From: Bacteroidota bacterium
GTDB lineage: Bacteria > Bacteroidota > Bacteroidia > Cytophagales > Spirosomataceae
Direction of reading: 5' to 3'
DNA: 64,000 bases
Assembly (NCBI GenBank): GCA_020161355.1
Contig: JAIUOF010000001.1
Location: 124,001 to 188,000, forward strand
Made by a program: the position numbers and the translations under genes. Numbering within the stretch: the first letter of the stretch is position 1; each line of letters opens with the position of its first letter. The notes below the pieces were generated by a model. The model saw only the letters and a program-made list of their open reading frames with translations. It was not told the origin of the DNA and did no database searches. This document shows positions 48,437 through 57,491 of this stretch, piece after piece.

Positions 48437-48495
48437 CACTCACATTGCCAAGTCGCACAAGCCAACCCACAAGCCAAAACTTGGCAAAGAGTGTG
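48437..48495. repeat. imperfect palindrome behind the ATPase gene
   Basis: TTGCCAAGT (48445-48453) and ACTTGGCAA (48479-48487) pair perfectly and weaker pairing extends outward (CACTCACA against AGAGTGTG). The loop carries CACAAGCC twice. A 67-codon frame from 48421 to 48624 runs through it, starting in the same TAATG fashion as the other genes, but its translation does not look like a protein. It could be a transcription terminator or a recombination scar. Confidence 0.5.
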
Positions 48496-48630
48496 CCTGC
48501 CCCAACTCAAGACAAATTCCATTTTTTTCTTCCATCCCTTCGGTGTTTTAATTTTTTCGCCACCCACAACCGACAAAAAACAGTTGGACAGAAATATCGT
48601 AAACCTATAATGGACAAGGCTTGACAATGA

Positions 48631-48912
48631 CAGAAAACAGAAGGCCAGCTTACAACAGCGATGGCATCCAACGAAAGTGCCAGAGACTTGATGCAAAAAG
48701 ATAAATTGAGGGAATTGGCTGTTGTTCTCACCGAAACCATCAAAAAGAATGCTTCAATAGACTAGACTATCAAAGAAAGCGTCAGGGCTTCGTTAAAGGT
48801 GGCTGTGAAGCGACTTCTCAGAAAATATGGCTATCCGCCCGACATGCAGCCTTTAGCCACAGAGACGGTCTTAGAACAAGCCGAGAAGATAGCGGATGAG
48901 TTGGTGGAGTGA
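48631..48912 (+). pseudogene. hsdR: hsdR 3' remnant (type I restriction subunit C-terminus)
   Basis: From about 48655 the frame reads NESARDLMQKDKLRELAVVL, then KKNASID, a TAG at 48763-48765, [40 protein letters not shown] and ends at TGA 48910-48912. This is the conserved C-terminus of HsdR, in which [12 protein letters not shown] is typical; the TAG stands where the family has Trp, one base change from TGG. No start codon or upstream hsdR sequence is left. With the hsdM start at 39460 it brackets the four-gene cluster. Confidence 0.8.
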
Positions 48913-49107
48913 ATTCAATGAAATGTTTTATGAGTTAATGCAAGCAATTTAATTAAAAAAAGATTTTTCAAAATATTGTATATTTTGATTTTCAATTATT
49001 TTTCAATTGTTGCTTTTTTTATAAAAAAATAATTATCTATCTCCTTACTTCACTTTTTAGGAGAGTTCAAAATTTTATCAAAATTAAATTTCGAGTATTT
49101 TTGACAA

Positions 49108-52100
49108 TCAATATCTCACAAGAAATTTAGCCATAGAATTATTACCAGCTTTAATATGGATCAACAAAATTCCTAATGGTGTATTTTCAAGATCAATTGG
49201 TATCTTATAATCATTTCCAAGGCAAATTAATTTCTTTTCTAAAAATACTTTCCCTGTCAGATCAAATATTTTTATCTCTACTTCCTGGTTATTTGTTCCA
49301 TTAATATTTATCCAAACTTTATCAATTTCAGTGGGATTTGGATAAACTTCAAATTTAAAATCAGTTTTTGTTGGAAATGTTTCTAAAATTTGAGCAATAG
49401 AATTAATCTTAAGAGTGAAAGGGTTACTTGTTACCTTGCCACAATCACCCGTTACTTCACAAAAATATACCCCATCATTACTTGGAGATACAGAAATTAT
49501 CTCTAAAATGTCATTTGTATTTCCTATGAGAGGCTTTCCATCTTTAAACCATTGATATTTCAGATTAGAACCTTTTGCCGCAATTTTGATATTAAATGTA
49601 GAGCCTTGGTTTATAAAGTACACACTATCAGGTTGCTCAGTTAAAACAATTTTTTCAAAATTGATATTCTCATTTACCACTACGCTATCAATGGTACTGC
49701 ATCCAAACGTATTTTTGACTTTTACAGTATATGTTCCTGGTGTACTTAATACAGCATTATTTTTTTTGCTAATTTGATTTAAGCCTGGGCCAGAAAAATT
49801 ATATACTAAAATTGATGTTGTATCACCAGTTTGAGCAAAAATATTTATATTAGGTTGAATGCATGAAAGTGTAGTAGAATTTGTAACAATTTTCAATATT
49901 GGGGCCAGGGATATTAATACTGTATCATTAACAAGCTGCCCATCCTTTTTATAGGTAATTATATGTTGACCAGTACCCGCAGTTTTTGGGTCAAATATTT
50001 TCCCTGTGACTCCTTTGCCGCTGAAAATTCCGCCAGCAGGTATACCTATTAATTCTACATTATTTGAGTTGTTGCAATAACTAGCACTTAGTCCAACGAT
50101 CTGTAATCCGGTTAAAAATTGCGGCCAGCTAACTTGTTTTCCACCATAACCGGAAAAGCCATTAGTGTCTTTAATTTCCGATGCTTGGACGGTAAAGACA
50201 TAAAGACCGTTCCCTGTGGTAATTGATGAAAGGTCAATATTGAAAGTTATACTATCTAAAGTAAATATCCGTACTGAAGAATTAATCATATTTGAGCCTC
50301 CTTGTAAAGAAAGACTTAAGTCTTCAATTGTGAAAGTTGAAGGGTCAATTTTATTGACAAATTGAACTTTTAGACTTTTAACCTGTTTTGAAGTTACCTT
50401 CTCTGGGGCTCCTACAATTTTCTGTATAGTAGGAGTATTTAGATTTTTACGATTCCATTTTATTGTGTAAAGACCTGGAGATTTACTTGTGAAATTATCC
50501 ACGATATGAAATTTGTTTTCATAAATGGGAGACTGACTCACGGGTAATGTAACATTTGTAAGCCAAACATTTTTATTTGGAATTACCTGCCCATCGTTTC
50601 TAACAACACTGACTATTTCATAAAGTTTATTTCCTGGATCAGGTAAGCTGATATAATTATAGCCAGATTCAGAAGGAGTGATAGTTAATATATTTGTAAA
50701 TGTACTACCAGATAATGGTAAATTAAAAGATCCGCTTATCGCCTGACTAACTTTTGCGGTTTTTTTTCCTTGTGAAAAGTAAATTATATCTGGTTTATCA
50801 TTAACATCAAAGACATCATTTACAAGAAAATCACTTATTCCGTCTTCCAACTCCCCATATGCCTCTATACTTTTAGTTAATTCATGAAGTTGAACACTCT
50901 GAATCAAACTAAGATCTTTATTCCCATAGCTATTTTTATGAACTACTTTTGCATCATAACTTACAAATTTTCCAAGTAATGAACTAGTGAAGTACCATTG
51001 ACCAATTATTGTTTTCAAAGGATTAATATCTCCAAAATTAATATTTGTCAATCCCAGTTGCTTTGGGTTTCCCTGAAGATTAGAACCTACAATGTTGAAG
51101 TCGATTAATAGTCCCTTTTCATTTTCTACAATTTCAGGCTGAGCTGATGAAATCTTAAAATCTCGAGCAACCCCATAACCATGGTTTTCCACCATAACTG
51201 CCAATTCTGCAGGAACTGAAGGCTCTACCTCGTCTAGAGTAAGTGCGTCATCTCCCAAAATATTACGTTGCATAAAATAGTGTAATTTCAGATTGGGACT
51301 TGGGTTGACGGTTATTGAGACTTTATTTAAAGGAATGGTTATGCTAGTAGATGTAAAAGGGTCTAAATAAGTTATTGAGCCGCCAAATAAATATACTTTG
51401 GATGATTCAGGTGCTGCGTTAATTAAAGGGATAAACTGAAATTTAATATTTCCCTTTCCATTTGAGTTAATAATAGAAAGTAGTCCTGGGTTTTGTGGCT
51501 GAATTTCAAATAAATGGTTGCTTAATGTACCATTCTCATCTCTAATTTCAATTTTTGCTGAAATATTTTTGATTGCCTCTGAGGGGTGTCCATTGAAAAT
51601 TTCTAAAGTACCTTCAAAAGCTTCTCTAGTCATTGTAATCTGTTGGTTAAACTGAACTGTAACCGAAGCACATACACCATTTTGTTCTCCATTAATTATT
51701 TCTTCAAGGCTCATAATAGACTTTTTGTACATATCATCAATAGTCTTGAAACCTTTTTTAACCGAATAATTGTGTGATCTGACCATTGTCAATATATTCT
51801 CATTTACCACTTTCCAGTTGATAATTTTTGGATATTCAGAGTTTGGTGATTCAATGCCTTTAGCATAGGCTTCAATAGATGTGTTCCACCTCAAAAAAAA
51901 TGTATTAAGTGATGCGGATGAAATGTCAAAGCCTTGCATTTCCAATATAATATTTTTTTGATTTTCGGCTGGGATTACTTTTACATCAGTTAAAAATGGT
52001 TGCACTAATGGATAAAGAACCCTCCAGCCATCTTTTTCTGTTATATTTCCAAAATACTCTACCATCCAGGCATTAAATGCAGTAAAACCATTTTTTACTT

Positions 52101-55100
52101 CATTTAAATTTTCCGATATTTCCTTTAAAAATGAATTTGGAAGTTCTCTTTTAATTCTACCTTTTTTTAGCTTTTCATAACATGTAACTATTGCAGCACC
52201 AACATTCGCAACGCACCCAGCTACCGGCACTAAACTTATACCTCCTTCAACAGCACATTTTATCAATTCATAACCTTTGTCTACTTTAGATTCATCTATA
52301 ATAGCGACTGAATAACAGAAAAGTAATTGTGGGATTTCAGTATAAGGCAGGCATCCAATTATTGCACCTGCTATATCAGACATACAAGGAATACAATTGT
52401 TTTTTTTGATAATTGCAGGTGGAGGCACTACGATTCCTCCAGTGGCAAAGCCTCCCAATGGAAAGCAATTTGTGCATCCACCACTCGGACATGACCTCCC
52501 AATATACTTGATTAACACTCCATTTCTTACCCATATTTTTTGGTTGTTGCATAAATAATTATAAATAACCCCAACAAATTCGGTACAAGATATTCCTGTC
52601 GAATTGACTAAAAATCTTCCACCATTATTTTTCTTTTTCCTCATAATTACTGGAATTTGAATACTTTGTTTTGCAAGAAGGTCGGCTGGGTAATAACTTG
52701 TTATGAATTCGTATTCATTATCAGAAATAGGTAAATTTAAAGATACCTCTTTAGCTGTTATTAATCCGTGGTTTGTTAATGTAACCATAAATTGAAATTC
52801 TTGGCCGACTGAAAGTTCCGGCATTTCATTTGGCATCTCTATTGTAACAACTGGAAGAGGTACATTTGTCTCAAATTTGGCTTCCAAAACAGTCTCGTAT
52901 TCGTCTTGTACATTCGAAGGAACTACATTCCAATTAAAAGTAATTGCTTGGAAATCCAGGAATGCAATAGTTTTCGTAGTATCTCCCGGATTTATCATGA
53001 TAATATTATCGTATGATATATGTTTTTCTTTTTCCACAACGAGTCTGTATTTACCTTCTGGTATTGGGATGCTCGAAAAATTGCCTTTATCATTAGTTAA
53101 ACCACTAGAATAAACCTCATCGGTAAAAAGATTCGAAATTTTTACCGAAGCATCTTTCAAATTTGGACCTTTTCCATTATTGGTGTTATAAGTATATTGG
53201 TTAGTGGCAGTTATACTTGCGATGCCAGTAGTTTGTGAAACAATTTGATATGTGAAAGGGAGGGATAATGAATTCCCGTTTTCTGAATTAATACCTATTT
53301 TGCCATTAATCTGGCTGTTCACTGATATTTCATCAGTTGTTTTAAACTTTAAAATTATTGTTGTAGAATCACCCGGTTCTAAAGGCGACAAATTAATTGA
53401 AGTTGTACTACTAATCCAATTTACTTTTGGAAGGTCTATTGAAATACGTCCAGTTGATGCTGACCCATTATTGAATAATTTTACTTCAAAAGATCTACTC
53501 TCCGAACTCTTTGAAACATTTGCTTTTAAATTTGAAATTTCTGTAATTAGGTTTCCTTTGGCGTATTTACAGAAATAATTTGAAACTATCTTTTGAATCA
53601 GGCCTTCATCAGACTTTGCTTGGAATTCAGTTTCCAAATAATTATTTCCTTTTGTAGGATTTGTTCCTGTAATTGTATATCCTATTGAATCAGTAGAGTT
53701 ACCTTCTAAAAGTGGAATAACTTTGAACTTAAAAGAAGCTCCATCGGGTAAGGATAAGGGATTAATTGTGAAATTTTTGAGTGTTCTATCACTTAGATTT
53801 TTTACCTCTAAATAACCTTCTATAGTTTTATTTTGTATTACGTTAAATATTATTGAATTCGCATTATTGACCCTAACTCCTAAAATATCAAAACTATCAT
53901 TTTCTGTTTTTAGGTTTTGACCAGGAAAGCACGCACCAATTTGAAAATGACCCGATTCTTTTTCCAAGGGAGAAAAGGAAACAGAAAAACTACCGTTATT
54001 ATCGGTTTTTCCTAAAACTATCCTTCTAATACCTTGATTAATTATGTAAACTTCTACAGGTACGTTGATTGCAGGTCTTCCATTGTTAAATATAGCTTGT
54101 CCTATTATGGGGATTTTGCTTCCTTGTGTAAAATAATTCGATTCTACATTTGCATTGGCAGTATATCCCGGCCTAATATTTAAAATTATTGGTTTGGAGA
54201 TGTTATTTGAGTACGAAATTTCCCCAAATGTAGCATCAGGATTTACCCAAAAAAGCAAATTGTATGTGTTAATTTTGTCAGGTGCCTGGGCTTGCTTAGT
54301 AAATGTCTGAGTTTGACCTGAAGAAATAGGAACAGTAATTGAATCTTCAGCAAAAAGAATGTCTGAGCCGTCTATTTTATTATCTAAAGATAGATAACCT
54401 CTAATTAATACCCCTTTTGGTGCGGTTGTTCCGCCATTATTTTTAATTGATAATTCATAACTAAAATTTTCACCTGCATTTATTGTCGATAGTTGAAGGT
54501 CAACCTTCTCTATAAATAAATCAGGTTTTTTTAATTCAGATTCTATTTTAAAAGTGTGAAAAATGCTGGTTGCTGGATTATAGATTTTGTTTCCGGGTTG
54601 AAATGCTTCTACTGTCACATTTCCGGCAGAGTTAAAACTCAAGGTATTTTCATTCAATGTCGCAGAACCAGAAATTATTCTGAAAGAGATTTTCAGTCCT
54701 GAGGAAGAACTTCCTGAAAGTATAATTGAAGAATCGCTTATAACCGCATTTGGAATTGCAGGAAAATAAATGGTTTGATTTCGTTTTGAAACAGTAAATG
54801 TTTGTTTAATCTCAGCTGGTAAAAAGAACTGATTCCCAGAATTCTGAGCAGTAACTATGATTTTACCTTCTTGACCCAGAAAGGTGATTCTGTTTTCAGA
54901 AAGAGCTGCAACCCCATTAACTGGTAACGTTTCAATTGAATAACTTATAGGTAATGTTGAAGTAGAAGTGGCATTAAGAAAAAGTGTATCATCTACATAT
55001 TTATTCCCTATTTCTGAAAAGTTAATGGTTTGATTTACTTTCGTAATTTGTTCGATCCATGGAGTAAATAAGACTTTGTCAGAAACTTTGTTTCCTTTTC

Positions 55101-56748
55101 CTTTTGGGTTTAGTGATGAGTGATATGGTCCGGTTGGATCTCCCCAATATGTGTTTTTGGCATCTATATTTTCGATGCCTTTGTTATTGATTCCAAAATT
55201 ATTATTACTAAATATTTTGTTATCATTTAATGTTGGCTTTCCGAAAGCATTATAGATCCCAGTGAAATTTCCAAATATACTAGTTGAAGCAATAATCAAA
55301 TTTTCGGAATTGTTATAAATACCTATATCCTCACTATTACTAATTTTACAGTTAGATATTCGAACATTATTATTGTTAATTTCAACAGCCCTACCATTTG
55401 TCCAAGTATCTCCCATTTGAGATATCAAGGTATATTCAAGCACAGAAGAAGATCCACCTGAATTAAAAAAAATAGTTCCTCCATGAGAAGAAATTGTATT
55501 ATTGGGAATTTCTTTGCCTATTATTGAAATTGGATTAGATTCTGAACCTTGTGCTAATAGTGATCCATTTACAATAATATCAGTACTATAATTTGGAACT
55601 TCAATTGTCACACCAGATGCAATAGTTAGTCTGCCGTCTTTTGGGATAGTTAAATCGCCTAATAATTCATAAATTGAACCTTTATTTCCAAGGTTGGGAA
55701 TGGTAGCCACCACCGGAACTTCCCCCCCTGATATTGAAACCAAAGCTTTTATCTTTGAAAAATTGATAACACCTCCGGGCCATGAATAAATATCATATTT
55801 TTCACTATTTCTAACAGAGGTATTTTTTATTGTTGGTGAAGCATTTTTTTCAATTTCGATAGCTGTTCCAAACGACCAAGAGTCCCCCATTTGACTTATT
55901 GAAATAAAATCAAGGATAGAAGGGGAGCTACCTTGTTTAAAAATGATAGAGCCTCCGTGAGTAGATATTGAGTTATTTGGAATAGCTTTCCCTTTGATAT
56001 AAATTGAATCGGTAGCCGACCCTTGTGCTACAAAGGTGCCATTAACTACTATATCAGTACTATAATTTGGAACTTCAATTGTCACACCAGATGCAACAGT
56101 TAGTCTGCCGTCTTTTGGGATAGTTAAATCGCCTAATAATTCATAAATTGAACCTTTATTTCCAAGGTTGGGAATGATAGCTACCATCTGAACTTCCCCC
56201 CCTGATAACGAAACCAAAGCTTTTATCTTTGAAAAATTGATAACACCTCCGGGCCATGAATAAATATCATAATTTTCACTATTTCTAATAGAAGTATTTT
56301 TTATTGTTGGTGAAGCATTTTTTTCAATTTCGATAGCTTTTCCAAACGACCAAGAGTCCCCCATTTGGCTTATGGAAACAAAGTCAAGGATAGAAGGAGA
56401 GCTACCCTGTTTAAAAATGATAGAGCCTCCGTGAGTAGATATTGAGTTATTTGGAATAGCTTTCCCTTTGATATAAATTGAATCGGTAGACGATCCTTGA
56501 GCTACTAAGGTGCCATAAACTACTATATCAGTACTATAATTTGGAACTTCAATTAAGACACCGGGCTGCATTGTCAAAGACTTTCCTGCAGGAATTGTAA
56601 CGTCACCACTTAGAATATAAGGGCTTTTTTCCTTGGTCCAAGTACCTGAAACTTCTCCAGAAACAGTTGTTTGACCCAAAACTGTAATTTTAATAAATAG
56701 AAGAATAATTACAAGGAAAGTGCTGATTTTTACTAATTTTTTTTTCAT
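49108..56748 (-). CDS. giant T9SS-secreted surface protein (beta-helix, CARDB, Ig-like)
   Basis: 2546 residues. A signal peptide (ISTFLVIILLFIKITVLG) is followed by three tandem beta-helix modules (about residues 30-520), a module with MBG-like segments (NQTINFSEIGNKYVDDTLFL, about 565-740), a CARDB domain (FIEKVDLQLSTINAGENFSYEL, about 745-860), long beta-rich regions, a Cys-rich part around 1440-1530 (SCPSGGCTNCF, NNCIPCMSDI), an Ig-like domain near 2370-2455 and a T9SS type A sorting domain (about 2465-2546: YPNPTEIDKVWI, IFDLTGKV, MAKFLVRY). Probably an adhesin or matrix protein attached to the cell surface. It is divergent from the 661-residue gene. Confidence 0.92.
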   Translation of the reverse strand: MKKKLVKISTFLVIILLFIKITVLGQTTVSGEVSGTWTKEKSPYILSGDVTIPAGKSLTMQPGVLIEVPNYSTDIVVYGTLVAQGSSTDSIYIKGKAIPNNSISTHGGSIIFKQGSSPSILDFVSISQMGDSWSFGKAIEIEKNASPTIKNTSIRNSENYDIYSWPGGVINFSKIKALVSLSGGEVQMVAIIPNLGNKGSIYELLGDLTIPKDGRLTVASGVTIEVPNYSTDIVVNGTFVAQGSATDSIYIKGKAIPNNSISTHGGSIIFKQGSSPSILDFISISQMGDSWSFGTAIEIEKNASPTIKNTSVRNSEKYDIYSWPGGVINFSKIKALVSISGGEVPVVATIPNLGNKGSIYELLGDLTIPKDGRLTIASGVTIEVPNYSTDIIVNGSLLAQGSESNPISIIGKEIPNNTISSHGGTIFFNSGGSSSVLEYTLISQMGDTWTNGRAVEINNNNVRISNCKISNSEDIGIYNNSENLIIASTSIFGNFTGIYNAFGKPTLNDNKIFSNNNFGINNKGIENIDAKNTYWGDPTGPYHSSLNPKGKGNKVSDKVLFTPWIEQITKVNQTINFSEIGNKYVDDTLFLNATSTSTLPISYSIETLPVNGVAALSENRITFLGQEGKIIVTAQNSGNQFFLPAEIKQTFTVSKRNQTIYFPAIPNAVISDSSIILSGSSSSGLKISFRIISGSATLNENTLSFNSAGNVTVEAFQPGNKIYNPATSIFHTFKIESELKKPDLFIEKVDLQLSTINAGENFSYELSIKNNGGTTAPKGVLIRGYLSLDNKIDGSDILFAEDSITVPISSGQTQTFTKQAQAPDKINTYNLLFWVNPDATFGEISYSNNISKPIILNIRPGYTANANVESNYFTQGSKIPIIGQAIFNNGRPAINVPVEVYIINQGIRRIVLGKTDNNGSFSVSFSPLEKESGHFQIGACFPGQNLKTENDSFDILGVRVNNANSIIFNVIQNKTIEGYLEVKNLSDRTLKNFTINPLSLPDGASFKFKVIPLLEGNSTDSIGYTITGTNPTKGNNYLETEFQAKSDEGLIQKIVSNYFCKYAKGNLITEISNLKANVSKSSESRSFEVKLFNNGSASTGRISIDLPKVNWISSTTSINLSPLEPGDSTTIILKFKTTDEISVNSQINGKIGINSENGNSLSLPFTYQIVSQTTGIASITATNQYTYNTNNGKGPNLKDASVKISNLFTDEVYSSGLTNDKGNFSSIPIPEGKYRLVVEKEKHISYDNIIMINPGDTTKTIAFLDFQAITFNWNVVPSNVQDEYETVLEAKFETNVPLPVVTIEMPNEMPELSVGQEFQFMVTLTNHGLITAKEVSLNLPISDNEYEFITSYYPADLLAKQSIQIPVIMRKKKNNGGRFLVNSTGISCTEFVGVIYNYLCNNQKIWVRNGVLIKYIGRSCPSGGCTNCFPLGGFATGGIVVPPPAIIKKNNCIPCMSDIAGAIIGCLPYTEIPQLLFCYSVAIIDESKVDKGYELIKCAVEGGISLVPVAGCVANVGAAIVTCYEKLKKGRIKRELPNSFLKEISENLNEVKNGFTAFNAWMVEYFGNITEKDGWRVLYPLVQPFLTDVKVIPAENQKNIILEMQGFDISSASLNTFFLRWNTSIEAYAKGIESPNSEYPKIINWKVVNENILTMVRSHNYSVKKGFKTIDDMYKKSIMSLEEIINGEQNGVCASVTVQFNQQITMTREAFEGTLEIFNGHPSEAIKNISAKIEIRDENGTLSNHLFEIQPQNPGLLSIINSNGKGNIKFQFIPLINAAPESSKVYLFGGSITYLDPFTSTSITIPLNKVSITVNPSPNLKLHYFMQRNILGDDALTLDEVEPSVPAELAVMVENHGYGVARDFKISSAQPEIVENEKGLLIDFNIVGSNLQGNPKQLGLTNINFGDINPLKTIIGQWYFTSSLLGKFVSYDAKVVHKNSYGNKDLSLIQSVQLHELTKSIEAYGELEDGISDFLVNDVFDVNDKPDIIYFSQGKKTAKVSQAISGSFNLPLSGSTFTNILTITPSESGYNYISLPDPGNKLYEIVSVVRNDGQVIPNKNVWLTNVTLPVSQSPIYENKFHIVDNFTSKSPGLYTIKWNRKNLNTPTIQKIVGAPEKVTSKQVKSLKVQFVNKIDPSTFTIEDLSLSLQGGSNMINSSVRIFTLDSITFNIDLSSITTGNGLYVFTVQASEIKDTNGFSGYGGKQVSWPQFLTGLQIVGLSASYCNNSNNVELIGIPAGGIFSGKGVTGKIFDPKTAGTGQHIITYKKDGQLVNDTVLISLAPILKIVTNSTTLSCIQPNINIFAQTGDTTSILVYNFSGPGLNQISKKNNAVLSTPGTYTVKVKNTFGCSTIDSVVVNENINFEKIVLTEQPDSVYFINQGSTFNIKIAAKGSNLKYQWFKDGKPLIGNTNDILEIISVSPSNDGVYFCEVTGDCGKVTSNPFTLKINSIAQILETFPTKTDFKFEVYPNPTEIDKVWININGTNNQEVEIKIFDLTGKVFLEKKLICLGNDYKIPIDLENTPLGILLIHIKAGNNSMAKFLVRY
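55570..56550 (-). repeat. 474-bp tandem duplication inside the giant protein gene
   Basis: Two adjacent units repeat with a 474-bp (158-codon) period at very high nucleotide identity; for example CTGCCGTCTTTTGGGATAG occurs at 55631 and 56105. The start of a third unit lies at about 56515-56553 before it diverges. Each unit encodes one beta-helix module. The near-identity suggests a recent or gene-converted duplication that could change copy number. Confidence 0.85.
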
Positions 56749-57491
56749 ATTTTAAAACTTCTGTTTTTGAAAAATGGCCTTTATAATATTATTTTTTCTG
56801 ACTTTTTGTTCAGTCACAAAATCATTAATGAAACAAAATTTTTGTAAAAAATAAGTGATAGAAAATTGAAAAACACAAATATTTATTTTTCGGTCAATTT
56901 TTTTTGAAAAAATAATTCTTTTCAAAAAATGAATCCCATTAAATCTTATCTGGGTGAAATTTTTTTTTTTTTAACGGCTTTAAGGATTTAAAATTCGAAA
57001 CTACTAAGTTTTAATTTTAGAGGATTTTACTTACACTCTAATAGCTCTCCTTTATATTTTTCTGAGTTTATTAGGGAGAAAATGTCTGTTAACAGACTTT
57101 CTGTAAACACAGTGAACGTGTTCACAGGCTTGTATATAGCTTCTGTAAACCACCTGTGAACAAGTTGTATACCGATTGTAATCGCTGTTCACTGATGGAA
57201 TACCGCATATTTTTTTAGATTCTGTAAACAACTTTCGATTGTGCATCTCTTTGATCAAATAATGTGCATAGCAAATTATCAATTAAATGGTTGTTTTTTT
57301 CAAGATTTGGCTTGTTTTTTTTAATTAAACATTAGAAAATTTTAAGATTTGAATTTGACTTGAGTTTTAGTTTAATAGGTGTCTTTAAAATTAATTGTAA
57401 AATAACATGCCATTTAATAAAAATAGATTGTAGGAATAAATTGTTTTTTTCTCTTTTGATGAAGATTCCTGAACCTGTAAAAAGAGAAACT
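56749..57491. other. AT-rich divergent intergenic region
   Basis: About 740 bp between the giant surface protein and the 661-residue protein. It has a 12-base T tract near 56969, a cluster of palindrome-like sites at 57085-57229 and no coding frame that can be supported. The open frame extending upstream of 57492 is not family-like and is treated as non-coding. Confidence 0.6.
57085..57229. promoter_or_regulatory. cluster of TGTTAACA/TGTAAACA-like sites
   Basis: TCTGTTAACAGA (57085-57096) is a perfect 12-bp palindrome. GTGAACGTGTTCAC (57112-57125) is symmetric at 12 of 14 positions. TCTGTAAAC occurs three times (57100, 57142 and 57221), and TGTGAACA and TGTTCACT are further variants. Clustered related half-sites between divergent genes suggest a regulator-binding region or a structured RNA leader. 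Confidence 0.5.

Noticed and set aside
48421..48624. 67-codon frame starting in a TAATG overlap after the ATPase gene, possible fifth gene of the defence cluster
   Set aside because: The translation is low-complexity, runs through an imperfect palindrome and ends at the hsdR scar; it looks non-coding despite the suggestive overlap.
33763..49107. A matching pair of long direct repeats marking both ends of the accessory island
   Set aside because: The sequence around the integrase start was compared by eye with the regions after 39309 and 48912; no shared core long enough to call an attachment site was found.
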